DNA from: CAZDBA01 sp964503615
GTDB lineage: Bacteria > Planctomycetota > Planctomycetia > Pirellulales > Pirellulaceae
Assembly (NCBI GenBank): GCA_964503615.1
Contig: CAZDBA010000003.1
Span: 1 to 64,000 of the forward strand
Reading direction: 5' to 3'
Length of the DNA stretch: 64,000 bases
The notes beneath the pieces are model-generated. The model worked only from the letters and a program-made list of their open reading frames with translations. It had not been told where the DNA came from and ran no database searches. A program made the translations under genes and the position numbers. Positions 16,175 through 25,397 of the stretch are shown here, in pieces; position 1 is the first letter of the stretch, and the number at the start of each line of letters is the position of its first letter.

Positions 16175-18916
16175 ATGCCCGCTCCCGACAATCAACCTCC
16201 CCAGCCGTCTGAGACTTGCTCAGACTTTCACGAAGGCCTGTTGGATCTGGTCAGCGACCTGGTTTTCTCGCTGGATCCTGAGCAGTTGAATCTAGTCTAC
16301 GTCAACGAATCGGCAGAAGCGATTTTCGGGCGCCCCTTGCCCGAATTAGCTGGTCGATCGTGGCTGGAGACGATTCACAACTCCGATCAGGCTTTGTTGG
16401 CTGAGAAACTGGAGTCGCTTGCCCAAGCGGTTGGGGCATCGCAGAATTTCGAGCACGAATTTCGGATCGTTCGACCTGACGCATCGCAGGTTTGGCTTCA
16501 GGGCACATTTCGCTTGATTGCTGACCCAATTCAAAATCGAACGCTGATTGGTGGCGTTGCCCGAGATGTCACGCAAACTATTCTTGCTGAACGAAAGTTG
16601 GAAGAATCAAAAGCGATCTACGACTCACTCGTGGAGAATTTGCCTATTCGCGTTTTTAGAAAAAACAAAGAAGGTCAAATCGTTTTTGCAAACAAACAGT
16701 ATTGCCGTGACCATGGAGTTCCGCTTGAAGGGTTGCTGGGCAAGACCGATAAGGACATGTTCAGTCCCCAGATGGCCGAAAAGTACACCAACGATGATCG
16801 TTGGGTAATGCAAACCGGGCTACCGTTTCATGCTGTCGAAGAACACCCCGGGCCCGACGACAAGATCGCCTATGTTGAGATCTTTAAAGCACCGGTCACC
16901 GATTCGAAAGGTCGTCGGATTGGGATCCAGGGAATGTTCTGGGACGTAACCAATAAAAAGGCTGCCGAGGACGCTTTGCGCCTTGCAAAGGAGATGGCGG
17001 AAACGGCCAGTCAGGCGAAAAGTGATTTTCTGGCCAATGTCAGCCACGAAATCCGCACGCCGATGAACGGTATTCTGGGAATGACCGAGTTGTTACTGGA
17101 CTCCTATCTCGATCAGGACCAGCGAGAGTACGTACAGATGATTCAGTTTTCTGGCGAATCGCTGATGACTTTGATCAACGACATCCTTGATTTTTCTAAA
17201 ATCGAAGCTGGCAAGCTGGAATTAATGACTTCCAGCTTTGACGTTCGCGAGCAGTTTGGAGACACATTGCGGACGCTCGCCATCCGAGCGCACGCCAAAG
17301 ATCTGGAGATGATTTTCGAGGTCGAGCCTGAAGTGCCCGCGCGGATCGTTGGCGATGCCAGTCGACTGCGTCAGGTCCTGATCAATTTGGTTGGCAATGC
17401 GATTAAGTTCACGGAATCGGGTGAAATCGCGGTAAAAGTAAAAAGCTGCAATCTGACCAGTGAATCAACACGCTTGGAGTTTTCAGTAACAGATACTGGA
17501 ATTGGAATCCCCCGTGAAAAAATTGACGCGGTCTTTACTGAATTTGAACAAGTCGACGCGTCGCGGACTCGTGAATTTGGCGGAACAGGCCTTGGGCTGG
17601 CCATCGGTTCCAAATTGGTGGAAATGATGGGCGGCGAAATGGAAGTCTTCAGCGAAATCTACGAAGGGACGATTTTCAAGTTCGAAGTCGAGTTCCCGCT
17701 GGATCCCACATTCACTTCGCCTGTTACAACAAAACACCTTGAAGGCCGTTCGGTTTTGATTGTCGACGACAACAAGACAAATCTCCATGCGCTCGAGCGA
17801 TTGATTCGCAGTTGGGGTATGAAAACGTATTCCAGTGCCAGTGCTGAAGAAGGGTTAAAGATACTGTGTGAAAAAGCCACGACCTTGGATCCGATTCAAA
17901 TCTGCCTCGTCGATTCAAAGATGGACAAAGCATCAGGAATCGACTTGGCGGTCAAGATTCGTCAAGAAGAGTCGGTGGTGGCCAGCACACGAATCGTTCT
18001 GATGTCGACCGGTGAAAGAGCAGGGCAAGCGGTAACGTCGCTGGATGTCGATCGAGTTTTGAAGCCGGTCAAGCACTCTGACTTACACACCGCGTTTAGC
18101 GAGGCTTTGGACTTCGAGACTCAAGCTACAACGATCGCTGGACCGGATGAAGAAAACGATCACCTTCCGTTGCGAATTTTGGTCGCCGAAGACAATCCTG
18201 TGAACCAAAAACTGACTTTGACTTTATTGGAAAAAGCAGGGCACATTCCGACACTGGCCCCTAACGGCTTGCGAGCGGTAGAGCTTTTCAAGTCCGAAGA
18301 GTTCGATGTCATTCTGATGGACGTACAAATGCCCAAAATGGATGGCTTGCAAGCAACTCGTGAAATTCGTGGCATTACGGGAAAGGGAAGCCGAATTCCA
18401 ATCCTCGCAATGACAGCTCACGCGACCGAAGCCGATCGGGACAAGTGTTTCTCCGCTGGTATTGATGACTACCTGGCCAAGCCGTTTCGCAGCGTTGATT
18501 TGTTTTCCAAAATTCACCGCTTGACCGGACGCGAAGCGATCACGGCCGAGACGAAGACGACGAGTCAGTCGTCCAAAAAAAGCGTCATCGATTGGGAGCA
18601 GGCTTTTGAAACGGTTGGCGGAGATCGCGGGCTGTTATGTGATCTTTTTAAAGTTTTTCTAAAAGAACGTGATGCGATGCTGAGCGCAATCATGAAGGCT
18701 TTGGAAAGTAAAGATCTGAAAGAGTTGCGCAGAACTGCACACAGCTTAAAAGGCGCTTTACATCATCTCGGAGCAACCAACGCTGCGGAAGCGGCAAGAG
18801 TATTTGAGGTGATGGGACAAACCGAAAATGTTTCTGACGCGGATGATCGTTTTTCACAACTCAAACACTTAGTGTCCGAGACATCGACCGAGATTCGAAA
18901 GTTTCTCAGCAGTTGA
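16175..18916 (+). CDS. Hybrid sensor histidine kinase (PAS-PAS-HisKA-HATPase-REC-REC-HPt)
   Basis: The 913-aa multidomain phosphorelay protein has, in order: two PAS domains (about 20-140 and 150-270); HisKA with phospho-His in NVSHEIRTPMNG (about 291); HATPase_c with the N and G boxes (VLINLVGNAIKFTE, DTGIGIP, GGTGLGLAI); REC1 with Asp in CLVDSKM (about 579); REC2 with Asp in LMDVQMPKMDG (about 716); and an HPt with His in AHSLKG (about 855). There is no TM segment, so it senses a cytosolic signal through PAS. The ATG at 16175 is preferred to a TTG at 16112. The receiver-ATPase gene at 19170 is a likely partner. Confidence 0.93.
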   Translation: MPAPDNQPPQPSETCSDFHEGLLDLVSDLVFSLDPEQLNLVYVNESAEAIFGRPLPELAGRSWLETIHNSDQALLAEKLESLAQAVGASQNFEHEFRIVRPDASQVWLQGTFRLIADPIQNRTLIGGVARDVTQTILAERKLEESKAIYDSLVENLPIRVFRKNKEGQIVFANKQYCRDHGVPLEGLLGKTDKDMFSPQMAEKYTNDDRWVMQTGLPFHAVEEHPGPDDKIAYVEIFKAPVTDSKGRRIGIQGMFWDVTNKKAAEDALRLAKEMAETASQAKSDFLANVSHEIRTPMNGILGMTELLLDSYLDQDQREYVQMIQFSGESLMTLINDILDFSKIEAGKLELMTSSFDVREQFGDTLRTLAIRAHAKDLEMIFEVEPEVPARIVGDASRLRQVLINLVGNAIKFTESGEIAVKVKSCNLTSESTRLEFSVTDTGIGIPREKIDAVFTEFEQVDASRTREFGGTGLGLAIGSKLVEMMGGEMEVFSEIYEGTIFKFEVEFPLDPTFTSPVTTKHLEGRSVLIVDDNKTNLHALERLIRSWGMKTYSSASAEEGLKILCEKATTLDPIQICLVDSKMDKASGIDLAVKIRQEESVVASTRIVLMSTGERAGQAVTSLDVDRVLKPVKHSDLHTAFSEALDFETQATTIAGPDEENDHLPLRILVAEDNPVNQKLTLTLLEKAGHIPTLAPNGLRAVELFKSEEFDVILMDVQMPKMDGLQATREIRGITGKGSRIPILAMTAHATEADRDKCFSAGIDDYLAKPFRSVDLFSKIHRLTGREAITAETKTTSQSSKKSVIDWEQAFETVGGDRGLLCDLFKVFLKERDAMLSAIMKALESKDLKELRRTAHSLKGALHHLGATNAAEAARVFEVMGQTENVSDADDRFSQLKHLVSETSTEIRKFLSS

Positions 18917-19169
18917 TCAATTTATCTCGTTTATCTGAGAACGTCCCCTACATCTAGCGTCAGTCGCTATCTTTTGTGCCAATCGTTCAACTTCGCGTAG
19001 GATTTGCGTTCACTCATCAAAAATTCATTTGTATTCGGCTCGTGGACCTTTAAAATCAATCCATGGGGCCGCGAATAGAAAGCTGAACTCGGCTCGGGAG
19101 CTACCCGGGACTGAGTTGGTAAAAATACTCACGGCGAGTAAATCACTCGAATACGCAGGGAGTGCCAAG

Positions 19170-20066
19170 ATGCCAACGGTATTGATAGTTGATGACACCG
19201 CAGTGGACCGCAGACTTGCAGGTGGCATTCTGGAAAAGAACTCGGAGTTGGAGGTTTGCTATGCTGAGGATGGTAGTGAAGCGCTTTTAAAAATCGGAAA
19301 TGAATTACCCGATCTGGTCCTAACCGATTTGCAGATGCCTAAGCTCGATGGTTTGCAGTTGGTCAATCAAATATCCGAACGGTATCCCAGCCTGCCAGTC
19401 GTTCTGATGACAGCTCACGGCAGCGAGAACATCGCGGCCCAAGCACTTGCCAATGGGGCAGCCTGCTATGTTCCGAAAAACGATCTGGCGGAAAGTTTAC
19501 TTGAAACGGTCTCTCATGTTTTGGCTTTCGTCGATTCGGATGCCCGCTACAGCAAACTGGTAAATTGCGCCGTTAAGACTGAAATCGAATTTGAATTAGT
19601 GAACGATCCTGAATTGATTGAGCCTCTTGTGGATTTGGTTCAGCAATTAGTTTGCAGCCAGGAATTACTGGATTCGACCAGCCGAGTTCGTTTGGGTGTT
19701 GCCATGGAGCACGCACTCAGCAACGCCATGATTCGCGGCAATCTGGAAATGTCCCGGGATGAGTTTCCAATCGTGACCGGTGAGATCGCACGTAGTCGAA
19801 GCAGTCAATCGCCCTACTCGGATCGCAAGGTCAACGTTCAAGTTCTTGTGACTACGGAAAAGTGTGAAGTCCGCATTAAAGATCGTGGACCCGGGTTTGA
19901 CGTTGCGATCGTTCCCAAATCAGGTGATCCAGAAGCGTTCAAGGATGGTGTCGGTCGCGGTCTGGTGCTGATGACAACGTTTATGGACCAAGTCGAATTC
20001 TCAAACGAAGGGCGCGAAGTGATGATGTCCAAGTTTCGTACAGAACGACCAATGAAACCACGATAG
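19170..20066 (+). CDS. Response regulator with C-terminal RsbW-like ATPase domain
   Basis: The 298-aa protein starts with a receiver domain (MPTVLIVDDTAVDRRLAGG, phospho-Asp in LTDLQMPKLDG at about 53, then LMTAHGSE). A HATPase_c_2/anti-sigma kinase-like domain follows, with MEHALSNAMIRGN as N-box, KDRGPGFD as G1-box and GVGRGLVLMTTFMD. GGGAG 8 nt upstream fixes the ATG at 19170 rather than 19029. Such REC-anti-sigma kinase fusions link phosphorelays to partner-switching control of sigma factors. It follows the hybrid kinase by about 250 nt on the same strand, so it may receive phosphate from that kinase's HPt (inference). Confidence 0.88.
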   Translation: MPTVLIVDDTAVDRRLAGGILEKNSELEVCYAEDGSEALLKIGNELPDLVLTDLQMPKLDGLQLVNQISERYPSLPVVLMTAHGSENIAAQALANGAACYVPKNDLAESLLETVSHVLAFVDSDARYSKLVNCAVKTEIEFELVNDPELIEPLVDLVQQLVCSQELLDSTSRVRLGVAMEHALSNAMIRGNLEMSRDEFPIVTGEIARSRSSQSPYSDRKVNVQVLVTTEKCEVRIKDRGPGFDVAIVPKSGDPEAFKDGVGRGLVLMTTFMDQVEFSNEGREVMMSKFRTERPMKPR

Positions 20067-20100
20067 TGGCCAGTACATGTGGCACCCACATGGAAACCCG

Positions 20101-20143
20101 ACGCGTTAGCGAGGACGAAGGCAAGTTTTCCTCGCTGACGCGT
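20101..20143. terminator. Long hairpin between convergent genes
   Basis: A 15-bp stem (20101-20115 with 20129-20143, one G-T pair) contains the TAGCGAGGA / TCCTCGCTG type motif. It lies between the convergent regulator and oxidoreductase genes. It has no T-tract, so it is either a repeat-type hairpin or a bidirectional attenuator of transcription. Confidence 0.55.
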
Positions 20144-20157
20144 GGCCAAAGCCAACT

Positions 20158-21192
20158 CTACACCGTTTTGCCTGAGCTTACCGATTCGGTTTCCATCTGA
20201 CAGATACGAATTGCGTCAATCGCTAAATCACCGCCGAGGATATCAGAACTCTCACCAGCCGCTACCGCGCGGGCAACTTCTCTCAGTTCCGCCGCGAACG
20301 AATCGACTTCGTCGCCCTCCGGCAGTTCTGGACGCAGCACCTCGCCATCGTCGGTCAAGACCTTGAGTGGAAACGCTTCGCCGGTATCGGCAAACGCGCC
20401 AAATTCGTAGTGCAACGTGGCCTTCTCCAATTGGATCTCGAAACCGTGTGTGAACGGTCGGCCTTGTTGAAGAATGATGCCGCTACTGCTACTTACTACC
20501 AGACTGTCGTCATCAAAACCGAACAGAGAACTGCAATACTCGACGACATCGCCTCGCATGCGACCGTGGCTGGTGACGTGGGTTGGCATTCCGAACAGCA
20601 ATCGAATCAGATGAGCATCATGCACATGAAGGTCCAACATCGGACCGCCAACACGATCGGGATCAAAAAAGTGGGGTAGCCAAGTCGGCTCGGAAATCAC
20701 ACGCTTGAAAAATCCACCGGTAACTTTTCCGAACTTGCCAGATCGGATCAAATCCAAAGCGTAAGTGTACTCTTTGAAGAAAGGCAAAACGTGGCCGACC
20801 ATCAATAGCACTTTGTTCTCAGCACAAGCGTCGACCATCTTCTGACAATCTTCCAATCGCAGCGCCATCGGTTTTTCGGAAAAAACGTTCACGCCGGCCT
20901 TGGCTGCTTTTACCGCAAAAGGACAATGCAGCCCTGGTGGCAAACAAATGTCAACGTAGTCCAATTGCTCATTGGCCAACATTTCGTCAAAGTCTGAGTA
21001 GGTCGCGACTCCGCTCAGGTCGACTTGTTGCCCCGGTGGCCCAAAATTACCTTGGATAGATGTCCAGTCTCCGGTCAATTTCTGCTGGTCCGCCTCGCAG
21101 ACAGCAACAACCTGAACTTCCTCGATTTTTTGATAGGCCAGCCAATGGATCCATCCCATGAATCCCAGCCCGGTTAATCCGACTTTTAACAT
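20158..21192 (-). CDS. Gfo/Idh/MocA-family NAD(P)-dependent oxidoreductase
   Basis: The 344-aa protein has an N-terminal Rossmann fold (KVGLTGLGFMGWIHWLAY) and the family EKPMAL motif (FSEKPMALRLEDCQK, about 104-117). The family C-terminal alpha/beta domain includes a His-rich site (LDLHVHDAHLIRLLFG). Members oxidise or reduce sugars and cyclitols; planctomycetes carry many paralogues and the substrate cannot be told. No signal peptide is present. It is convergent with the response regulator gene and divergent from the nuclease gene at 21306. Confidence 0.9.
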   Translation of the reverse strand: MLKVGLTGLGFMGWIHWLAYQKIEEVQVVAVCEADQQKLTGDWTSIQGNFGPPGQQVDLSGVATYSDFDEMLANEQLDYVDICLPPGLHCPFAVKAAKAGVNVFSEKPMALRLEDCQKMVDACAENKVLLMVGHVLPFFKEYTYALDLIRSGKFGKVTGGFFKRVISEPTWLPHFFDPDRVGGPMLDLHVHDAHLIRLLFGMPTHVTSHGRMRGDVVEYCSSLFGFDDDSLVVSSSSGIILQQGRPFTHGFEIQLEKATLHYEFGAFADTGEAFPLKVLTDDGEVLRPELPEGDEVDSFAAELREVARAVAAGESSDILGGDLAIDAIRICQMETESVSSGKTV

Positions 21193-21305
21193 CGCTTTGT
21201 TTTCGTTTTGACCAGCGCTAATAATAATTACACAAAGAAGATATACTAATTACGCCCGTTTGTAAGCGGGCTTTTGAGCTTTGCGAATGCGTAAAAGGAA
21301 TTCTG

Positions 21306-21725
21306 ATGCCAGTGGAAATGCAGTTAGCCCGAATTATTATTTCGGAAATCAACGAGAACCAAGTTGTGTTCTTGCGCGAAGTCGATGGCGATCGTCAGTT
21401 TCCGATTTTGATCGGCATTTTCGAAGCGACCAGCATTGACCGGCGAGTCAAAGAGATTCCGCGAACGCGTCCGTTGACTCATGACTTGCTCGTCTCTGTC
21501 ACCGAGCAAATGGGTGGGACGTTGCAAGCGGTCTACATTACTGAGCTGCGTGACCACACTTATTACGCTAGGTTGAGGATCGACCGTGACGGAGAAACGA
21601 TCGACATCGACGCGAGACCGTCCGATGCGATTGCCGTGGCAGTAACTTGCGAACCGATGCTACCGATTTTTGTCTCAGAAGAAGTCTTGCAAGACGCAAT
21701 CGCCTCGGGAGAACCGAAAGAGTAG
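21306..21725 (+). CDS. Bifunctional nuclease family protein (DUF151)
   Basis: The 139-aa single-domain DUF151 protein shows QVVFLREVDGDRQFPILIGIFEA at the start, TRPLTHDLLVSVTEQMG in the middle and IDARPSDAIAVAVTCEPMLPIFVSEEVL at the end, all family hallmarks. Plant and bacterial members have nuclease activity reported on RNA and DNA. AAAGGAA about 7 nt upstream supports the ATG. The glycosyltransferase gene follows 72 nt downstream on the same strand. Confidence 0.9.
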   Translation: MPVEMQLARIIISEINENQVVFLREVDGDRQFPILIGIFEATSIDRRVKEIPRTRPLTHDLLVSVTEQMGGTLQAVYITELRDHTYYARLRIDRDGETIDIDARPSDAIAVAVTCEPMLPIFVSEEVLQDAIASGEPKE

Positions 21726-21797
21726 AACGCCTTACGCATCGTTCATGGAGCGAAAGGCGGCTGTATCTTCGGCATAGAGGTCAACCACTTGGATTCG

Positions 21798-22910
21798 ATG
21801 CACATCTTGGCGCTTCAACCTTATTACGGCGGCAGTCATCTTGCTGCGATGGCAGGTTGGATGGAGCAAAGTCGTTTCAAGTTTACGGTTCTGCAGTTGC
21901 CGCCTCGACATTGGAAGTGGCGAATGCGACAGGCGGCGTGGCATTTTGCAGATGAGGTTAATTCCAGATGGCGTTCAGGTGAGCGTTGGGATGCCGTGTT
22001 TTGCACCGACATGTTGAACCTTTCCGAGTTTAAAGGCTTGGTCTCTTCCGAGATTTCTAGCTTGCCCACCGTTGCCTACTTTCACGAAAACCAGTTCGTC
22101 TACCCTTCGCGTCAGGAAGATCTGCGTGATTCGCACTTCGAAATTACGAATTTCACAACGGCGTTGGCTGCGGATGAAGCCTGGTTTAACTCTTCGTTCA
22201 ATCGGGATTCGATGCTGGAGTCCCTTGCTAGGCGCTGCAAAGATTGGCCCGACCACCCTCCACTAGAACAAATCGAAAAAGTTCGCGCCCACAGCCGGAT
22301 ACAACCGCCAGGCATAAACCCACCTCAAGTTGATCGCCCATTGGACGAACAAAGTGGCCCGCTTCACATCGTTTGGGCAGCGCGTTGGGAGCACGACAAA
22401 GGCCCTGAAAGTTTGTTGGAGATATTACGATTACTGCGGGCGGATCGTTTTAAGTTTCGAATTAGCGTGATTGGCCAGTCGTTTCGCAGTGTTCCTCCTG
22501 CTTTTACAACGATCGAATCTGAGTTTAGTGATTCCCTCGAGCGATTTGGTTTTCAGAAAACTCGTGAAGAGTACTGGCGTGCTTTGGCCGAATCTGATCT
22601 CTTTCTCTCCACTGCTGAACATGAATTTTTTGGACTTTCAGCAGTTGAGGCGATGGCGACCGGTTTGTACCCCGTTTTTCCAAACCGCTTGTCCTATCCG
22701 GAATTAATTGACCTGTTCAGCGATCCGAATAGGGATCCTACCAGACATTTGTATTCCTCCAATGAAGAGGCAGCGATGTTGATCCAGCAAGCGGTTGCTG
22801 AATTAGGGCCGGTAGTCACATCGTCTGATAGGGAACAACTGTTTTGGAAGACACGCGCAGTCGAGTTTGACGAAGGAATGAAATTGGTGGCAGCAAGGAA
22901 ACGAGCTTAA
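21798..22910 (+). CDS. Glycosyltransferase of the tRNA-queuosine mannosyltransferase (QTMAN/GTDC1) type
   Basis: The 370-aa GT-B-like enzyme begins MHILALQPYYGGSH. It shows HWKWRMRQAAWHFADE, FCTDMLNLSEFKGL and VAYFHENQFVYP, which are the signatures of the DUF3524/QTMAN family that attaches mannose to queuosine in tRNA-Asp. The C-terminal half carries the donor-site pattern WAARWEHDKGPESLLEIL and STAEHEFFGLSAVEAMATG. The ATG at 21798 is used; TTG at 21789 adds only three residues. An EamA transporter starts 3 nt after its stop, so the two are probably co-transcribed. If it acts on tRNA, it needs queuosine genes located elsewhere. Confidence 0.88.
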   Translation: MHILALQPYYGGSHLAAMAGWMEQSRFKFTVLQLPPRHWKWRMRQAAWHFADEVNSRWRSGERWDAVFCTDMLNLSEFKGLVSSEISSLPTVAYFHENQFVYPSRQEDLRDSHFEITNFTTALAADEAWFNSSFNRDSMLESLARRCKDWPDHPPLEQIEKVRAHSRIQPPGINPPQVDRPLDEQSGPLHIVWAARWEHDKGPESLLEILRLLRADRFKFRISVIGQSFRSVPPAFTTIESEFSDSLERFGFQKTREEYWRALAESDLFLSTAEHEFFGLSAVEAMATGLYPVFPNRLSYPELIDLFSDPNRDPTRHLYSSNEEAAMLIQQAVAELGPVVTSSDREQLFWKTRAVEFDEGMKLVAARKRA

Positions 22911-22913
22911 AGT

Positions 22914-23837
22914 ATGGGAATCGAAGAAGCGGCTGCGTTGTCGGCTGCGTTTTTGTGGTCGATCTCCAGCTTTGTTTGGAGCCGGGTCAAGCTGAGCGCG
23001 ATCCAATTGAATACCGCCAAGAACATGATCGGGCTGATGTTACTGACCGTTCACGTGATCGTACTCATTCTATTGAGCTCAGGTGCAGAAGACTCTGAGA
23101 ACACTTTTCAATTGCGTGCCTCTTTGGAGGCTTGGGGGTGGTTGGCACTAAGCGGCGCGATCGGGATCGTCTTGGGCGATACTTTGTTTTTTCGCAGCCT
23201 GCAGATCCTGGGTCCACGTCGAGCCCTTGTGATGGCTACGTTTTCGCCAATATTTGCAGCTGCGGTCAGTTGGGTCGTATTGGGTGAGATTCTGGTCGCT
23301 TTCCAGATCGTTGGCATTTTGACATCCGTGATCGGAATCGTGATCGTGGTAAGTGAGCGGGGTGCACGCCAGGAAGCGATGGACTTATTTCCCGGATCGC
23401 AAACTGCCGGAGTCCTGTTGGGCATAGGAGCAGCGTTTTGCCAAGCGGCGGGTGCGGCCGTTTCAAAGCTCGGTATGAATCAAGATGACTGCTCGGCTCT
23501 TGAAGCCTCTTTGATTCGAATGGCGTTTGCCGCTATCGGTTCGATGCTGATCATCACCGCACAACGAAAGGCGGGTGAGCTGTTCAAAAGCCTTAGCGAT
23601 TGGAAATTGAGCCGCAAAGTACTCTTGGCATCGATCCTTGGAACCTGGCTGGGAATCTGGCTCAGCCAAGTTGCAATCAAAGAGACCGAAGTCGGTATCG
23701 CGCAAACACTGCTTGCAACCAGCCCGCTATTTGCCATTCCACTCGTGCGGATCATTGAGGGACACAAACCTTCGTGGCTGGCAATCGCAGGCACCTTGCT
23801 CGCAGTTTTCGGAATCGCACTAACGGTTTGGAATTAG
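22914..23837 (+). CDS. EamA/DMT-superfamily transporter
   Basis: The 307-aa protein has about ten TM helices in two EamA repeats (repeat 1 about 1-140, repeat 2 about 160-307). Family landmarks are LSGAIGIVLGDTLFFRSLQILG, SPIFAAAVSWVVLGE and a matching SPLFAIPLVRIIEGHKPS in repeat 2. It probably moves a small metabolite across the inner membrane; substrate unknown. Only three bases separate it from the glycosyltransferase stop. The 42 nt to the convergent metal-transport operon hold nothing notable. Confidence 0.9.
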   Translation: MGIEEAAALSAAFLWSISSFVWSRVKLSAIQLNTAKNMIGLMLLTVHVIVLILLSSGAEDSENTFQLRASLEAWGWLALSGAIGIVLGDTLFFRSLQILGPRRALVMATFSPIFAAAVSWVVLGEILVAFQIVGILTSVIGIVIVVSERGARQEAMDLFPGSQTAGVLLGIGAAFCQAAGAAVSKLGMNQDDCSALEASLIRMAFAAIGSMLIITAQRKAGELFKSLSDWKLSRKVLLASILGTWLGIWLSQVAIKETEVGIAQTLLATSPLFAIPLVRIIEGHKPSWLAIAGTLLAVFGIALTVWN

Positions 23838-23879
23838 CGGGGCAGGGCATTGGCACCGTTACCGACCCAGCCAGGCGTC

Positions 23880-25397
23880 TTAATCTAAAACTCGCACGAC
23901 GATTACTGAGTCGGCTTGGTCGTGATCCAGTTCAAGGGAAGTCCCGTTTTCACGGAGCAAAGTCCAAACCTCATCGTTCTTCACACGTGGGCCAACGGTA
24001 ACCACTTCGTCTTCGACGAGATCCAGATTTTTACCGCCGGCTGTTATTCTTTGGACTCGAACCTTGCGCCCTTCCCGTAACATGCTGACAAGGATTTCGA
24101 CATCGGTATCCAGATAGGCGGTATCTTCAGGGATCTCGCTACCGTGTGGGTCGGTCAGTGGATGGCCAAGTTTATCATCGAGATATTCGACGGTAGCTTG
24201 ATCACTAATGTGCTCCAGGACATGGGCTCGGTCGTGGATCTCTTTGTCTTGGGCACCCGCCTGTTTGAGATACGTTTCCCACAATCGGTGGGCGCGGAGT
24301 AAACGTTTGGCTTTTAGATGCCCTTCTTCGGTCAAAGTAATTTGACCACTGTTCACCTCCATAAGATCCTGCCGAACCAACAATCGAATCGCACGTCGGA
24401 TTTGCATATTTCGACTGGTTACCGATTTGACAACGTGAGCAACCGGAACTTGCGGCTGTTTGTATCGAGTAATGCAGCCAAGGACATCTTCCATCACCTC
24501 CTGCGGCACCGCACTGACTCGACGAATCCAATCTGCCAAAATTCCATATCTCGGCGCAAAGACCAAAACGGCGAGAAAAATCATAGTCGAAGAAACGGCG
24601 ATGGTCGCACCCGGCGATGACTCCAAAACCCACGAAAGTCCGAACCCGATCCAGAATCCGAGCACTCCCAAAATAGCCGAGCCCCATAGCATGCGGTTGA
24701 GTTTATCAAACAGTAAATAGGCTGAGGCGGCCGGTGTAATGATCAATGCGACAACCAGAATCACTCCGGCGATCCGCACTCCGCTGACAACAACCAACGA
24801 AGTGCATGCGGTCAGCATGTAGTCCACTGCCAGAACAGGAACACCGATCGAAGCAGCCATGACCGGGTCAAAGCTGGTTAGTTGTAGTGGGCGGTAAAAC
24901 AAAATGATGACCGCCAGTACGATCGAAGTAACAAAACCAAGCAACCAAAGCTCAGTGCTGGTCGCAGAGGCAACGTTTCCGATGATAAAGTGATAGACAT
25001 CGATGTGAATCAGCTTGCTGACCGCGGGCAGCGAAATCACGAATGCGCCCAGCGCAAAAATGCCCGTGTACATAATTCCGATCGCAGTATCTTCTTTGAT
25101 GCGCGAAACGCGCGCCACGAATCCGATTGCGGCAACGGTGATAATTCCTGCCAACAACGCTCCGATCAACATCGCAGCGACCGATTCTTCCTGATCATAG
25201 AAGACCTTCATTATCAGATAGCCGGCCATGACGCCCGCTAACATCGAGTGGCTGATCGCATCTGCCAGAAACGACATTCGTCTGAGAACGATAAAGCAAC
25301 CGATCAAACTGCAGACGATCGACACCAAAGTGCCAACCAATAGCGGCATGATCAAAAAGCCGTACTCTAACTGAACGTCTTGCAACCATTGATACAT
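23880..25397 (-). CDS. Metal ABC transporter permease fused to a DtxR/MntR-like regulator
   Basis: The 505-aa protein has two parts. Residues 1-285 form a ZnuB/MntB/SitC-type permease with eight or more TM helices, the usual SLIGCFIVLRRMSFLADAISHSMLAGV and FDPVMAASIGVPVLAVDY. Residues about 305-505 form a winged helix (VTSRNMQIRRAIRLLVRQDLMEVN, ITLTEEGHLKAKRLLRAHRLWETYL), a dimerisation region with HVLEHISDQATVEYLDDKLGHP, and a FeoA/SH3-like tail. That second half is a whole DtxR-type metalloregulator. A membrane-tethered metal sensor coupled to its transporter is implied. The start overlaps the ATPase stop by one base. Confidence 0.92.
   Translation of the reverse strand: MYQWLQDVQLEYGFLIMPLLVGTLVSIVCSLIGCFIVLRRMSFLADAISHSMLAGVMAGYLIMKVFYDQEESVAAMLIGALLAGIITVAAIGFVARVSRIKEDTAIGIMYTGIFALGAFVISLPAVSKLIHIDVYHFIIGNVASATSTELWLLGFVTSIVLAVIILFYRPLQLTSFDPVMAASIGVPVLAVDYMLTACTSLVVVSGVRIAGVILVVALIITPAASAYLLFDKLNRMLWGSAILGVLGFWIGFGLSWVLESSPGATIAVSSTMIFLAVLVFAPRYGILADWIRRVSAVPQEVMEDVLGCITRYKQPQVPVAHVVKSVTSRNMQIRRAIRLLVRQDLMEVNSGQITLTEEGHLKAKRLLRAHRLWETYLKQAGAQDKEIHDRAHVLEHISDQATVEYLDDKLGHPLTDPHGSEIPEDTAYLDTDVEILVSMLREGRKVRVQRITAGGKNLDLVEDEVVTVGPRVKNDEVWTLLRENGTSLELDHDQADSVIVVRVLD

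Noticed and set aside
15802..16191. Minus-strand open frame of 129 codons
   Set aside because: It is antisense to the Rdx pseudogene and shows no motifs.
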